Source: Mariprofundus sp. EBB-1 (lineage in GTDB: Bacteria; Pseudomonadota; Zetaproteobacteria; Mariprofundales; Mariprofundaceae). From it: 64,000 bases of DNA. Both the position numbers and the translations under genes were made by a program. Numbering within the stretch: position 1 is the first letter of the stretch; each line of letters opens with the position of its first letter. Below are positions 18,736 to 26,038 of this stretch, in pieces. The stretch is from the NCBI RefSeq assembly GCF_003665155.1, contig NZ_RCFQ01000011.1:23083-87082 (forward strand). The letters are read 5' to 3'. A model generated the notes under the pieces. That model had not been told where the DNA came from, searched no databases, and saw only the letters and a program-made list of their open reading frames with translations.

Positions 18736-19524
18736 ATGAAGCGTTTAATGATGTTAATCAGTGCTGCGGCACTGCTGAGCCTGAGCTGGACTGCTGCATC
18801 TGCTGTGGCAGCGGTACATGATGGAATAAGTGGTGGCGTTGGTGATGCTGCTAAAGGCCGTATTATATTTGATAGTGGTAAGGGTGATGATGTGCCTGCC
18901 TGTGCTGGTTGTCATGGAACAGGTGGTATGGGTTCTGATGAAATGAGTACGCCTCGCCTTGCTTATCAAGTTAGAAAGTATGTTTGGAAGCAGTTGGAAG
19001 ATTTTGCTTCTGGTAAGCGTTGGGATAATAAAATGTTCCAGATGAACGATATTGCTAAGGCTTTGACCAGGGAAGAGCGCCGCGATGTAGCTGCTTATGT
19101 GCATACGCTGAAGACTCCTACCCTGGGTTCTGATCTGGATGCTATGCGTAGAGAAGGTTCTGAAGATGGTGAACCAATTGGTGTTGTGCATAAAGGTAAG
19201 ATCATTGCTGAATATGGTTTGCCTGATCATGGTGTGCCTGCATGTATGAGTTGCCACGCATTCCACGGCCGTTCTGCCGGTAATATGTATCCGGCTATTG
19301 GCGGACAAAAATATGTTTATCTGAAGCATGAGCTTGAGGCATTCCGTATGGGTGCAACCTCACCTTCATCTGAAGATAACATGGATTCACGTGATAACGA
19401 TCATAATGCTCAGATGCGTAAAGTTGCAGTGAATATGACTGATGAAGATATTGCTAATGTAGCGGCGTTCCTGACAGTGGCGCGTCCATCAACTGGCGGT
19501 AATCCTTCTGCACCACGTCATTGA
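18736..19524 (+). CDS. Diheme cytochrome c (c4-like), periplasmic
   Basis: The 262-residue protein has an N-terminal signal peptide (about residues 1-26, ending near AAV) and two heme-binding motifs, CAGCH at residues 55-59 and CMSCH at 169-173, in two cytochrome c domains as in the c4 family. c4 proteins shuttle electrons in the periplasm to cbb3 oxidase, which is encoded 5 kb downstream. GGGAGG lies seven bases before the ATG. A strong terminator follows. Good ribosome-binding sites and its own terminator are compatible with high expression. Confidence 0.93.
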   Translation: MKRLMMLISAAALLSLSWTAASAVAAVHDGISGGVGDAAKGRIIFDSGKGDDVPACAGCHGTGGMGSDEMSTPRLAYQVRKYVWKQLEDFASGKRWDNKMFQMNDIAKALTREERRDVAAYVHTLKTPTLGSDLDAMRREGSEDGEPIGVVHKGKIIAEYGLPDHGVPACMSCHAFHGRSAGNMYPAIGGQKYVYLKHELEAFRMGATSPSSEDNMDSRDNDHNAQMRKVAVNMTDEDIANVAAFLTVARPSTGGNPSAPRH

Positions 19525-19548
19525 TCTGTAGATAATCATTGATTCGAT

Positions 19549-19579
19549 AAAATGGGAGGCTTTGCCTCCCATTTTTTTT
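19549..19579 (+). terminator. Rho-independent terminator after cytochrome c4
   Basis: A perfect nine-bp stem (19552-19560 with 19564-19572, loop TTT) is followed by a T-run of eight. Confidence 0.92.
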
Positions 19580-19651
19580 ATCTGAAATAAGCTTGGTTTT
19601 ATCATTTAGGCGTTGTTGGTCGAGATGGTTATAGTGTCAATCAAATGATGG

Positions 19652-19687
19652 ACAAAAAAAGAGAGGCAATGATGCCTCTCTTTTTTT
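19652..19687. terminator. Bidirectional rho-independent terminator
   Basis: An eight-bp stem (19661-19668 with 19673-19680, loop ATGA) is flanked by A7 on the left and T7 on the right. It probably ends the leftward lipoprotein pair (19760-20538) and backs up the c4 terminator from the other side. Confidence 0.85.
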
Positions 19688-19759
19688 ATGTACTCAGGTG
19701 GAATGTTGCGTTGTTGTATCTGCTTGATTGAATAAGTTGTTTGTGAAGGTCGGGCTAAG

Positions 19760-20125
19760 TTATTGGGTGTTTGCCTTATGAAACGTAACAGGTTCTTTAT
19801 CAGGGAATCTAACCGTGATGCTGTTGTTGAAAATTTTAGATGTATTGATTAATAAGGGGCCGCTCCAGAATCCGCCCAGAGCGATGCCGATCGTGTTCTC
19901 TTTAATGCCGGAATATGGTGATATCAGTTTAATTGACGGTTTGTTGTTGGGGAATTCTATTTTGGCAGTTTCATCGGGATAAAAGCGAATTTTTCCAGTG
20001 TTGTCGCTATTTACCCATAGGCCTGAAAGTTGCTGATTGACGGCTTCATCAATAGGAGTTTCGTTGGATTGAATGCAGCCTGATATGAGCAGCCCTGAGA
20101 GTATGAAGTAGCCATTTTTTTTCAC
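19760..20125 (-). CDS. Hypothetical lipoprotein
   Basis: The 121-residue protein has a lipoprotein signal: KK near the N-terminus, a hydrophobic stretch, and the lipobox LISGC with the lipidated Cys at residue 17. The mature part is a small beta-rich domain I do not recognise (QLSGLWVNSDNTGKIRFYPDETAKIEF, resembling lipocalin-like or META-like small domains). Its ATG overlaps the stop of the upstream gene by four bases. It is encoded opposite to the surrounding respiratory genes. Confidence 0.75.
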   Translation of the reverse strand: MKKNGYFILSGLLISGCIQSNETPIDEAVNQQLSGLWVNSDNTGKIRFYPDETAKIEFPNNKPSIKLISPYSGIKENTIGIALGGFWSGPLLINTSKIFNNSITVRFPDKEPVTFHKANTQ

Positions 20126-20538
20126 TGTTTGCTCCGGATTTTGAATTGGTGACCCGCAATGCTGAGTTGGTCGTTGTCGATGTTTTTAAGAATGGTTACG
20201 GTTTCATTGCTAAACCCATGTTCATGCTGAATGGAGACAATGTAGATATAAAAGTCACCACTAAAGCGCGGGTCTTTGCTTTTGGATGAAATGTTGAATG
20301 ATAAAATTTCACCTAAGGATGATTGAAGATCTTCCATGCTTTTTTGCCATGCGTCCTTGGGGGTGGTTGCAAAAAATGATGGTTCAAAAAGAGTTTTCGC
20401 TGTATTCCAATCTTGCGATTGGATGGCTTGGTGAAATTGTTTCAGCAGAGTGTCGGCCTGTTGTTGATTGTCGGCCTGAATAAGACAAGATGGTAATAGA
20501 AAAAGACAGCAGAGAATAGCAATGAAACGACTGCGCAT
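20122..20538 (-). CDS. Hypothetical secreted protein, DUF4878/DUF4019-like
   Basis: The 138-residue protein has a signal peptide (MRSRFIAILCCLFLLPSC, possibly with a lipobox at LPSC) followed by an alpha+beta domain starting QADTLLKQFHQAIQSQDWNTAKTLF, which resembles small NTF2-like secreted domains. The function is unknown. Only about 29 bases separate its start from the divergent cytochrome c gene, so the two promoters must lie inside each other's coding sequence. It has an AGGAG-type site (GGAGCC) ahead of the ATG. Confidence 0.7.
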   Translation of the reverse strand: MRSRFIAILCCLFLLPSCLIQADNQQQADTLLKQFHQAIQSQDWNTAKTLFEPSFFATTPKDAWQKSMEDLQSSLGEILSFNISSKSKDPRFSGDFYIYIVSIQHEHGFSNETVTILKNIDNDQLSIAGHQFKIRSKQ

Positions 20539-20567
20539 GTAGGGCTCCTTGTTGCAAAGATAGATTG

Positions 20568-21191
20568 ATGACGGATAATGCCGACCCTATGACAGATGAC
20601 ACCAAACACCCACTAAAAACTGGCGAAAAACTCTTATTTATTGTTGCAGGTATATTTATACTGTTTGCATCAATTGCCTTTGGTATTATGCAATATGTAA
20701 TGGCAACGAGTGACACCCCCATTTTTGATCAGAAAACGCATTATAATCTCACTGCAGAAGGCAATCAGGGTTCTTTGATTTTTCGGGAAAGCGCATGTAC
20801 TGAGTGCCATCGCGCCATGCGTGGTGGAACCAATATGGGTAATAATCTTGATGGTATCGGCAATAAACGCGGATTAAAATGGATTGAAGCTTTTTTGAAA
20901 GATCCCGAAGCTGTATATGGGCATGAGACAATGGATCATGGTCCAAAACCCAAGCAGGCTTCTTATGTGGCTGAAATGTCTGAGCATGATCGTCATCTGA
21001 TGGCTGTTTTTTTGTCTGAATTGATTTCAGAGCAGGGGTCTGCTTCATCATATGTGCCGCCTAAGGGGGATTCTCCATTTATTGATTCTATGGTTGACAC
21101 CTGGGCGCCGAATAATTGGAAAGATAAATATACAGATATACGAGAAAAACCTGCAGATTTAAATAATGAAGCAACAACAGGAGTGAAGTAA
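20568..21191 (+). CDS. Membrane-anchored monoheme cytochrome c
   Basis: The 207-residue protein has one N-terminal helix (about residues 22-46) and a periplasmic cytochrome c domain with CTECH at residues 77-81. The layout resembles NorC or CcoO: a helix, then a heme-binding domain. A MGGT-rich loop follows the heme motif, and a possible Met ligand is in the MSEHDRHLMAVFLSEL region. It starts the operon with the oxidase-like module (stop/start overlap of one base), the thioredoxin lipoprotein and a membrane protein. An upstream TTG in frame is less likely than the ATG at 20568. Confidence 0.87.
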   Translation: MTDNADPMTDDTKHPLKTGEKLLFIVAGIFILFASIAFGIMQYVMATSDTPIFDQKTHYNLTAEGNQGSLIFRESACTECHRAMRGGTNMGNNLDGIGNKRGLKWIEAFLKDPEAVYGHETMDHGPKPKQASYVAEMSEHDRHLMAVFLSELISEQGSASSYVPPKGDSPFIDSMVDTWAPNNWKDKYTDIREKPADLNNEATTGVK

Positions 21192-21703
21192 TGCAACGCC
21201 AGCCTTGGGAAGATCCGGAATATATTAAATACACCCTGTGGTTCGTATTTGCATGTATTATATATAGTATTATTGGCTTTACGTGGGGAGCCTTGATGGG
21301 TGGTATTCACGAATTCAGGCACTTTGTTGATCACCGTATGCATGGTAATTTGATTGTGCGCGCACATACGCATATTAATCTGCTGGGTTGGGTTGAGATG
21401 GCAATTTTTGCAGCGGTGTATTATATCGTACCTCGTCTGGTACAGCGTCCAATTTACAGTCTTAAGTTAGTGAAGTGGCATTTCTGGATTCATAACTTTG
21501 GTCTGATTGGTATGGTGGTGTTCTTTACTACTGCCGGTGTTGCCGGTGGTATTGCATCCGAGCACGTTTCTCCGGCAGAAGTTGAGGCTATTGTAAAACC
21601 TTGGCTTGCTACCATGGGTATATTTGGTTCTATGGTGCTGTTGGCTAACTTTATCTGGGCCTATAATCTATTCCGCACATGTTCCAATAGAGATAAGGGC
21701 TAA
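21191..21703 (+). CDS. Short heme-copper oxidase subunit I-like membrane protein (4 helices)
   Basis: This 170-residue protein has four hydrophobic helices. It contains AHTHINLLGWVEMAIFAAVYYIVPR followed by PIYSLKLVKWHFWIHNFGLIGMV, closely resembling the C-terminal heme-ligand region of CcoN (GHVHSGALGW...YHLVPR, YSLRLVNWHFW). The HxH pair is His59/His61. It is one third of a normal subunit I, so it cannot form a complete oxidase core; it could bind heme or quinol, or act in assembly. It sits between a membrane cytochrome c and a thioredoxin lipoprotein with one-base stop/start overlaps on both sides. Confidence 0.75.
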   Translation: MQRQPWEDPEYIKYTLWFVFACIIYSIIGFTWGALMGGIHEFRHFVDHRMHGNLIVRAHTHINLLGWVEMAIFAAVYYIVPRLVQRPIYSLKLVKWHFWIHNFGLIGMVVFFTTAGVAGGIASEHVSPAEVEAIVKPWLATMGIFGSMVLLANFIWAYNLFRTCSNRDKG

Positions 21704-22236
21704 TGATGATTAAGTTAAGACAACTGTCGTTCTTGCTGTTGATCTCACCAGTGTTGCTGTTGTCGGCATGTGATGATATGGACTTTGGTACTGGTGGTGG
21801 TGGCGTATTTACTGTTGGGCAGGATGTGCCATCCTTGAGGACTAAAACTCTGGCTGACGTTGGTGGTGATATGTCGAAAATCACCAGTTACCGTTATCCG
21901 GACCCCCGCATGTACCAGCTCTCCTTTGATGATGCATTGAAAACAGGTAAACCTATCATTCTGGAGTTCGCTACACCGGGTCATTGCACCCAGTGTGACC
22001 AGCAGTTGCAGATGCTGAAGGTCGTGATGGATACGTATGAAGATAAGGTTCTTTTTTTACATATGGATCAATATTATAACCCGGAAGCGTACGATGCATT
22101 TCAGGTGCGTGGTGAACCTTGGACGTTTGTAATAAACGGACAGGGTAAGGTGCAGCACATTGCCCCCGGACGCATGTTATACAGTGAATTGATGCCTGTG
22201 TTGAAGACATTGTTGGGGGATGGCAAGGATGGCTAA
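21703..22236 (+). CDS. Thioredoxin-like lipoprotein
   Basis: The 177-residue protein has a lipobox (LLSAC, lipidated Cys23), so it is likely anchored in the periplasm, and a thioredoxin fold with the redox motif CTQC at residues 95-98. The cis-Pro equivalent is in GEPWTFVI. It could reduce apocytochrome c cysteines, or serve copper delivery, for the adjacent oxidase genes. It starts with ATG ATG at the stop of the preceding gene. I cannot assign it to a named family such as ResA or TlpA with confidence. Confidence 0.82.
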   Translation: MMIKLRQLSFLLLISPVLLLSACDDMDFGTGGGGVFTVGQDVPSLRTKTLADVGGDMSKITSYRYPDPRMYQLSFDDALKTGKPIILEFATPGHCTQCDQQLQMLKVVMDTYEDKVLFLHMDQYYNPEAYDAFQVRGEPWTFVINGQGKVQHIAPGRMLYSELMPVLKTLLGDGKDG

Positions 22237-22690
22237 GTCGTGGAGAGAGGTTGAATGCGAGTTGCATCCGGATAAAAGCGGCATCTTATGGGATCTGTTG
22301 TTGTATGTGCCTACTGTATTGTTTCTCATTCTATGGGGGCTGAAGGTTTGGTATGGCACTGATGATCAGTGGATGGGTCAGGGCTTAATGTTTCTTGGTT
22401 TTTTCTTCTTGCTGGTTGGTGGCGGGCGTATTTTTCGCCGTCTGTTGTTGTTGCCGTCGGTGCCTGTGGCATTGGATGTGCGCAAAGAACAAATTACCTT
22501 CCGTCTGAAAAATGGAAAACGCCGTCTCTTGATGAAAAATTTGCGTTTTTTTTCGGACAAAGCAGGCAAGTCTTTCGGTTTGACGGGTGTCGATGATGCT
22601 GGTGCAAAACAGCAGTATGTGTTTCATAAAGGGCAATTTACTGCTGAAGATTATGCTGCCGTGACCAAGGCACTGGAATTTTATAAATAG
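22229..22690 (+). CDS. Hypothetical membrane protein, two N-terminal helices
   Basis: The 153-residue protein has two close hydrophobic helices (about residues 23-40 and 52-68) followed by a basic, cytoplasmic-looking domain rich in beta strands (KEQITFRLKNGKRRLLMKNL). The function is unknown. It overlaps the end of the thioredoxin gene and is the last gene of a four-gene operon with the cytochrome c and oxidase-like module. ATG 22229 is chosen because GGGGGA lies eight bases upstream; an earlier ATG at 22220 is possible. Confidence 0.72.
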   Translation: MAKSWREVECELHPDKSGILWDLLLYVPTVLFLILWGLKVWYGTDDQWMGQGLMFLGFFFLLVGGGRIFRRLLLLPSVPVALDVRKEQITFRLKNGKRRLLMKNLRFFSDKAGKSFGLTGVDDAGAKQQYVFHKGQFTAEDYAAVTKALEFYK

Positions 22691-22721
22691 TTTTGTTTGA
22701 TGGTTTTAAAAAAAGTCATTG

Positions 22722-22756
22722 TTGCCCTGGTAGGGGCAAAACCAATAGGTTTTATT
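22722..22756 (+). terminator. Double hairpin after 22.2 kb operon
   Basis: A TTGCCC/GGGCAA stem (22722-22727 with 22734-22739) is followed by an overlapping perfect AAAACC/GGTTTT stem (22738-22743 with 22748-22753). The second ends in a T-rich run, a weak terminator between convergent genes. Confidence 0.45.
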
Positions 22757-22813
22757 GTAAGTGGTTGATCTGTAAGGAAGATGTGTGTGTGGCTTTAGCC
22801 TTACTGCTTTGCC

Positions 22814-23008
22814 TTATTTGAGGCGACGACTTCTCAGGATATCCCATGCCATCCAGCCTACAAGCAGCGCCCCAAGGCAGACTGCAACTATGATGCTGAT
22901 GACTTCAGTCTGTTCGTCAACCAAGCCTCCAATGAAGATATGGACGGTATAGCCAAGGATAAAGAGAGAGGCGCATCCGCTGATGCCGTAGATAATCAAT
23001 TCACGCAT
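22814..23008 (-). CDS. Small two-helix membrane protein (64 aa)
   Basis: The 64-residue protein on the minus strand has two hydrophobic helices (about residues 5-28 and 37-57) with a basic C-terminus (RSRRLK). No homologue is recognised, and no good ribosome-binding site is visible before the ATG. It is oriented against the neighbouring respiratory genes. It is likely but not certainly a real gene. Confidence 0.5.
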   Translation of the reverse strand: MRELIIYGISGCASLFILGYTVHIFIGGLVDEQTEVISIIVAVCLGALLVGWMAWDILRSRRLK

Positions 23009-23075
23009 AACTGAATCATGAAAGTTATTTTATGCGCTGGCAATAGTATTTAATAACCTTGAAGGATTTATGGGG

Positions 23076-23104
23076 TTGACACTCATAGGAAAGATTACAA
23101 TACT
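23076..23104 (+). promoter_or_regulatory. Candidate sigma-70 promoter for the cbb3 gene cluster
   Basis: A consensus -35 TTGACA (23076-23081) is followed after 17 bases by AATACT (23099-23104), a 4/6 match to the -10. It lies 47 bases upstream of the 87-residue membrane protein that begins the cbb3 transcription unit. I see no TTGAT-N4-ATCAA FNR-type site near it. Confidence 0.6.
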
Positions 23105-23150
23105 TGCGAAGTATTAAAATAAATTCATATTTTCTTAATAGGGAGAGGGC

Positions 23151-23414
23151 ATGAAAAATTCAATATGGTTAATTATCGTTGCGGGTTTCGTTACTGGAAT
23201 GGGTAACGGGTCTGTATTTACCATTGCTACACAGTTGGCAGTGGGTCGCGGACCGTTTCCTGAAGCTGGTTTATGGGGTTCGGATGCATATTCACCGTTC
23301 ACCTTCGAAGGTTTCGGTAACTGGGTAATGATTGTGTTTGGTCTGGCGTTCGTCTGGATTCTGGCTTCAGCACTTAAATTGCATGCGGTTAACGAAGGTT
23401 ATCAGAAAGAATAA
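23151..23414 (+). CDS. Small membrane protein upstream of ccoN (87 aa)
   Basis: The 87-residue protein has an N-terminal hydrophobic helix (residues 5-30, with glycines GMGNGS) and a second helix (about 57-76: WVMIVFGLAFVWILASALKL), with a loop containing a Gly/Pro-rich segment between. GGGAGAGGG precedes the ATG closely. The function is unknown. Its position in the first slot after the promoter, followed by a 35-residue protein and ccoN, suggests a subunit or assembly factor of the oxidase. Confidence 0.75.
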   Translation: MKNSIWLIIVAGFVTGMGNGSVFTIATQLAVGRGPFPEAGLWGSDAYSPFTFEGFGNWVMIVFGLAFVWILASALKLHAVNEGYQKE

Positions 23415-23441
23415 TAAATAAATCTAGGTAGGGAGAGTAAT

Positions 23442-23549
23442 ATGGCTGGTTTTGCATCAGTATTGGGTATTATTTTGGCGTTCTCAAGCATGTGGTTTGC
23501 ATGGTACTTGTTAATGCCGGGTCAGCATGACGAAGAGCATGATGAGTAA
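23442..23549 (+). CDS. Microprotein between the 87-aa protein and ccoN (35 aa)
   Basis: A 35-residue frame (ATG at 23442, TAA at 23547-23549) is preceded by GGGAGAG, a good ribosome-binding site. It encodes one hydrophobic helix (about residues 5-25) and a His/Glu/Asp-rich acidic tail, HDEEHDE, that could bind metal. It resembles CcoQ-like small subunits in size. Codon order and the ribosome-binding site support it, but I recognise no homologue. Confidence 0.6.
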   Translation: MAGFASVLGIILAFSSMWFAWYLLMPGQHDEEHDE

Positions 23550-23599
23550 TATCGGTTATAATTGGTTTTAAGTTTTAAGTATATTAAAAGGGGAAATAC

Positions 23600-25006
23600 A
23601 TGATTAAATATCTGTTTGCGAAAGAGAAGGATATTCCTGGCGGTACTGCAGCAATCTTCTTTAGTTTTTCAGCAATTATGTGGTTTATTATTGGTACGGG
23701 GATCGGTTCGTTTAATGCGGCCAAGCTAGCGTTCCCGGATTGGTTTACACATTTATATGCTCTGCAGTTTGGTCATATGCGCCAGGTGCATGTACATGCT
23801 GTAATTTTTGGTTGGATCACCGGTGCGTTTGCTGCATCAGCGATGTATGTTGTACCTCAGCTGGGTAACACCAAATTGTGGTCTGAGAAACTTGGTGTTT
23901 GGAACTGTTTCTTATGGAACGTCGGCCTTGCGCTTGGTTTGTCAACATTGTGGTTCGGTATGACTTCAGGTCGTGAGTATTCTGATTTCATCTGGCCAAT
24001 TGATATATATATTGCGTTAGTGATGGTGTTGCCACTGTTTATTAACATCTTTATGTCTATTGTTACACGCCGTACACAGGGTATCTATACTACAAACTGG
24101 TTCTTTGCTGGTTCGTTCTTCATGCTCATTATTGTGTTCCTGGTTGGTAACGCACCTGAGTTCTTCCACTTAACAGGTTTGAACGAAGCATATATGACAT
24201 GGTGGTTTGCACATAACGTGCTTGGTCTGTTGATCACGCCGGTTGCAGCAGCTATTACCTACTATATCGTGCCTAAAGTAACGGGTAACCCGCTGTATTC
24301 ACATCGTGTTGGTCATTTGCACTTCTGGTCAATTGTTGTGTTCTACTCAACACCAGCTGCACATCACCTGATGAGCTCTCCACTTCCTGAGTGGTTGAAA
24401 TCATTCGCATCTGTTGAAGGTGTATTGATTCTGGTTCCTGCGGTTGCTTATGTATGTAACATTTTGCTGACCATGCAGGGTAAATGGGCAATGTTCGTTG
24501 AGAATGTTGAAATCAAGTACACCATTACTGGTGTGTTGCTTGCAATCCCGTTGAACATGCAGGGTGGTTTCCAGCAGACACGTGCAATTAACTGGTATGT
24601 ACATGGTACAGGTTGGATTGTTGCACATGCTCACTTGGCACTGCTTGGCTTCTCAACGTTCGCTGAAGCAGCTGCGGTATATTACGGTATTCAAACTATC
24701 GCACGCCGCAAACTGTACTCACTGAGTCTGGCTAACTTCCACTTCTGGATGTTGTTGATCGGTTTCTCTCTGTACTGGGTTTCTATGACTATCGCTGGCC
24801 TGATTCAGGGCGCCGGTAAAATCTACGAAGTACCATACATGGATATCGTGATTGCTGAGCATCCTTACATGATCGTAAGATGGTTGGGTGGAACTATGGT
24901 ATTCCTGGGTAACTTCGTATGGTTGTACAATATGTACATGACTGTGAAAGCAGGTGATAAACTACCTGTAGGTCTACAGCCACAGGATGTTGCATACGTA
25001 CGCTAA
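23600..25006 (+). CDS. ccoN: cbb3-type cytochrome c oxidase subunit I
   Basis: This is the catalytic core of a C-family oxygen reductase, with a low-spin heme b and the heme b3/CuB site. The 468-residue, 12-helix protein has the expected ligands: His64 in RQVHVHAVIFGW, His205 in WWFAHNVLG (CuB), His255-His256 in PAAHHL (CuB) and His343/His345 in VAHAHLALLG. Tyr249, six residues before His255, is at the position of the cbb3 cross-linked tyrosine. GGGG lies about eight bases before the ATG. There is no NorB-type glutamate pattern near the active site, which argues against NO reductase. A terminator-like hairpin separates it from ccoO. Confidence 0.96.
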   Translation: MIKYLFAKEKDIPGGTAAIFFSFSAIMWFIIGTGIGSFNAAKLAFPDWFTHLYALQFGHMRQVHVHAVIFGWITGAFAASAMYVVPQLGNTKLWSEKLGVWNCFLWNVGLALGLSTLWFGMTSGREYSDFIWPIDIYIALVMVLPLFINIFMSIVTRRTQGIYTTNWFFAGSFFMLIIVFLVGNAPEFFHLTGLNEAYMTWWFAHNVLGLLITPVAAAITYYIVPKVTGNPLYSHRVGHLHFWSIVVFYSTPAAHHLMSSPLPEWLKSFASVEGVLILVPAVAYVCNILLTMQGKWAMFVENVEIKYTITGVLLAIPLNMQGGFQQTRAINWYVHGTGWIVAHAHLALLGFSTFAEAAAVYYGIQTIARRKLYSLSLANFHFWMLLIGFSLYWVSMTIAGLIQGAGKIYEVPYMDIVIAEHPYMIVRWLGGTMVFLGNFVWLYNMYMTVKAGDKLPVGLQPQDVAYVR

Positions 25007-25012
25007 AAGATT

Positions 25013-25048
25013 GGGCTGGAGCCCCGCTAAAGGGCTCCAGCATTTTTT
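25013..25048 (+). terminator. Intra-operon terminator or attenuator between ccoN and ccoO
   Basis: A perfect 10-bp stem (25015-25024 with 25032-25041, seven-base loop) followed by a T-run of six sits in the 75-base gap between ccoN and ccoO. It has the form of a rho-independent terminator. Because ccoO continues in the same direction with a good ribosome-binding site, partial termination (ccoN in excess) or RNA processing is likely, unless ccoO has its own promoter. Confidence 0.8.
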
Positions 25049-25081
25049 ATACAGATTTTAAATTAATAGGGAGGAGTTAGA

Positions 25082-26026
25082 ATGGGATTCCGAGAGTACC
25101 GAGTTGGATCGATTCTTTTTGGCGTAGCCTTGTCAGGATCGATGTTTGTAACAGTGTATATGCCTGGTTTAGATATATCAGGTGTATCATCTACAGCCAC
25201 AGCATTAGAAAAACAGTTGACCTATGGTAAGAACAGTGGGTTTGATTACGGCGATTTGTTCCTGCATGGAACAGATAAACCAATAAAAGTGATTCTGAAA
25301 ACAGATCCGGTTACTGGTGCTAGTATTGATGATACTGCTGCATACGTCTTTAAGCCCGGCACATCATTTCCAAGTGGTTTGATTCATGACCATATTTTGG
25401 GAGAGAAAGTACAGGCATTGAGTACATCTGAAGGTAAAGTTGGTCAGGCTAATCAAGCTGCCGGTGGCGTTTTTCTGGTAACTTCAAAAGTAACCAATGG
25501 TGTTGAAACTCCATATATTGAGTTTGCAACAGCAACCAAGGGTTGGGGTGTTGATGCAACCTTAAGTGCTGCATCTGAAACCATCCTTGCTGGTGCAGGT
25601 AAAACAATGTTTGTTCGTGAAGGTTGCTGGTGGTGTCATACACTGCTGCCTGAGCAGACACATGATTGGCAGTCCTTTGGTCGTCCGCCAGTTCTAGGTG
25701 ATTTCAATGGTGAGTCTCCAACTACATTTGGTTCTGACCGTAAAGCACCTGATTTGTTGCATGTTGGTTCACGTAACTCATCTAAAGAATGGATGACGTT
25801 ACACTTCTTTAACCCACGTCTGGTTCAGCCACATTCAATCATGCCGCGTTATGATTACTTGTGGGGTCCTAAAGACAAAGCTGGTAAAGCAATTGATCTG
25901 GCTAAATGGGATGAAGAGTTTGTTGCATATCGTGATGGTGAAAGTGTATATCCACCAGATGTTCCTGAATACGCCGATGATTCTGAAATCCGTTATTTGA
26001 TGGATTTCGTTTTGAACTTGAAATAA
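25082..26026 (+). CDS. ccoO: cbb3-type cytochrome c oxidase subunit II (extended)
   Basis: This membrane-anchored monoheme cytochrome c transfers electrons to CcoN. An N-terminal helix (about residues 9-28) precedes the heme motif CWWCH at residues 182-186. The following residues match CcoO closely: a Trp/Gln loop, GSDRKAPDLLHVGSRN and IMPRYDYL. At 314 residues it is about 100 longer than usual, because some 110-120 residues are inserted between the helix and the heme motif; I do not recognise the insert. GGGAGGAG precedes the ATG. Confidence 0.93.
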   Translation: MGFREYRVGSILFGVALSGSMFVTVYMPGLDISGVSSTATALEKQLTYGKNSGFDYGDLFLHGTDKPIKVILKTDPVTGASIDDTAAYVFKPGTSFPSGLIHDHILGEKVQALSTSEGKVGQANQAAGGVFLVTSKVTNGVETPYIEFATATKGWGVDATLSAASETILAGAGKTMFVREGCWWCHTLLPEQTHDWQSFGRPPVLGDFNGESPTTFGSDRKAPDLLHVGSRNSSKEWMTLHFFNPRLVQPHSIMPRYDYLWGPKDKAGKAIDLAKWDEEFVAYRDGESVYPPDVPEYADDSEIRYLMDFVLNLK

Positions 26027-26038
26027 GGGGGGGATAGA

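Noticed and set aside
23600..25006. Possibility that the 468-aa subunit I is a NorB-type NO reductase
   Set aside because: The CuB histidines, the tyrosine six residues before the HH pair and a downstream ccoO with matching CcoO segments fit cbb3 oxidase; no NorB-type glutamate near the active site is evident.
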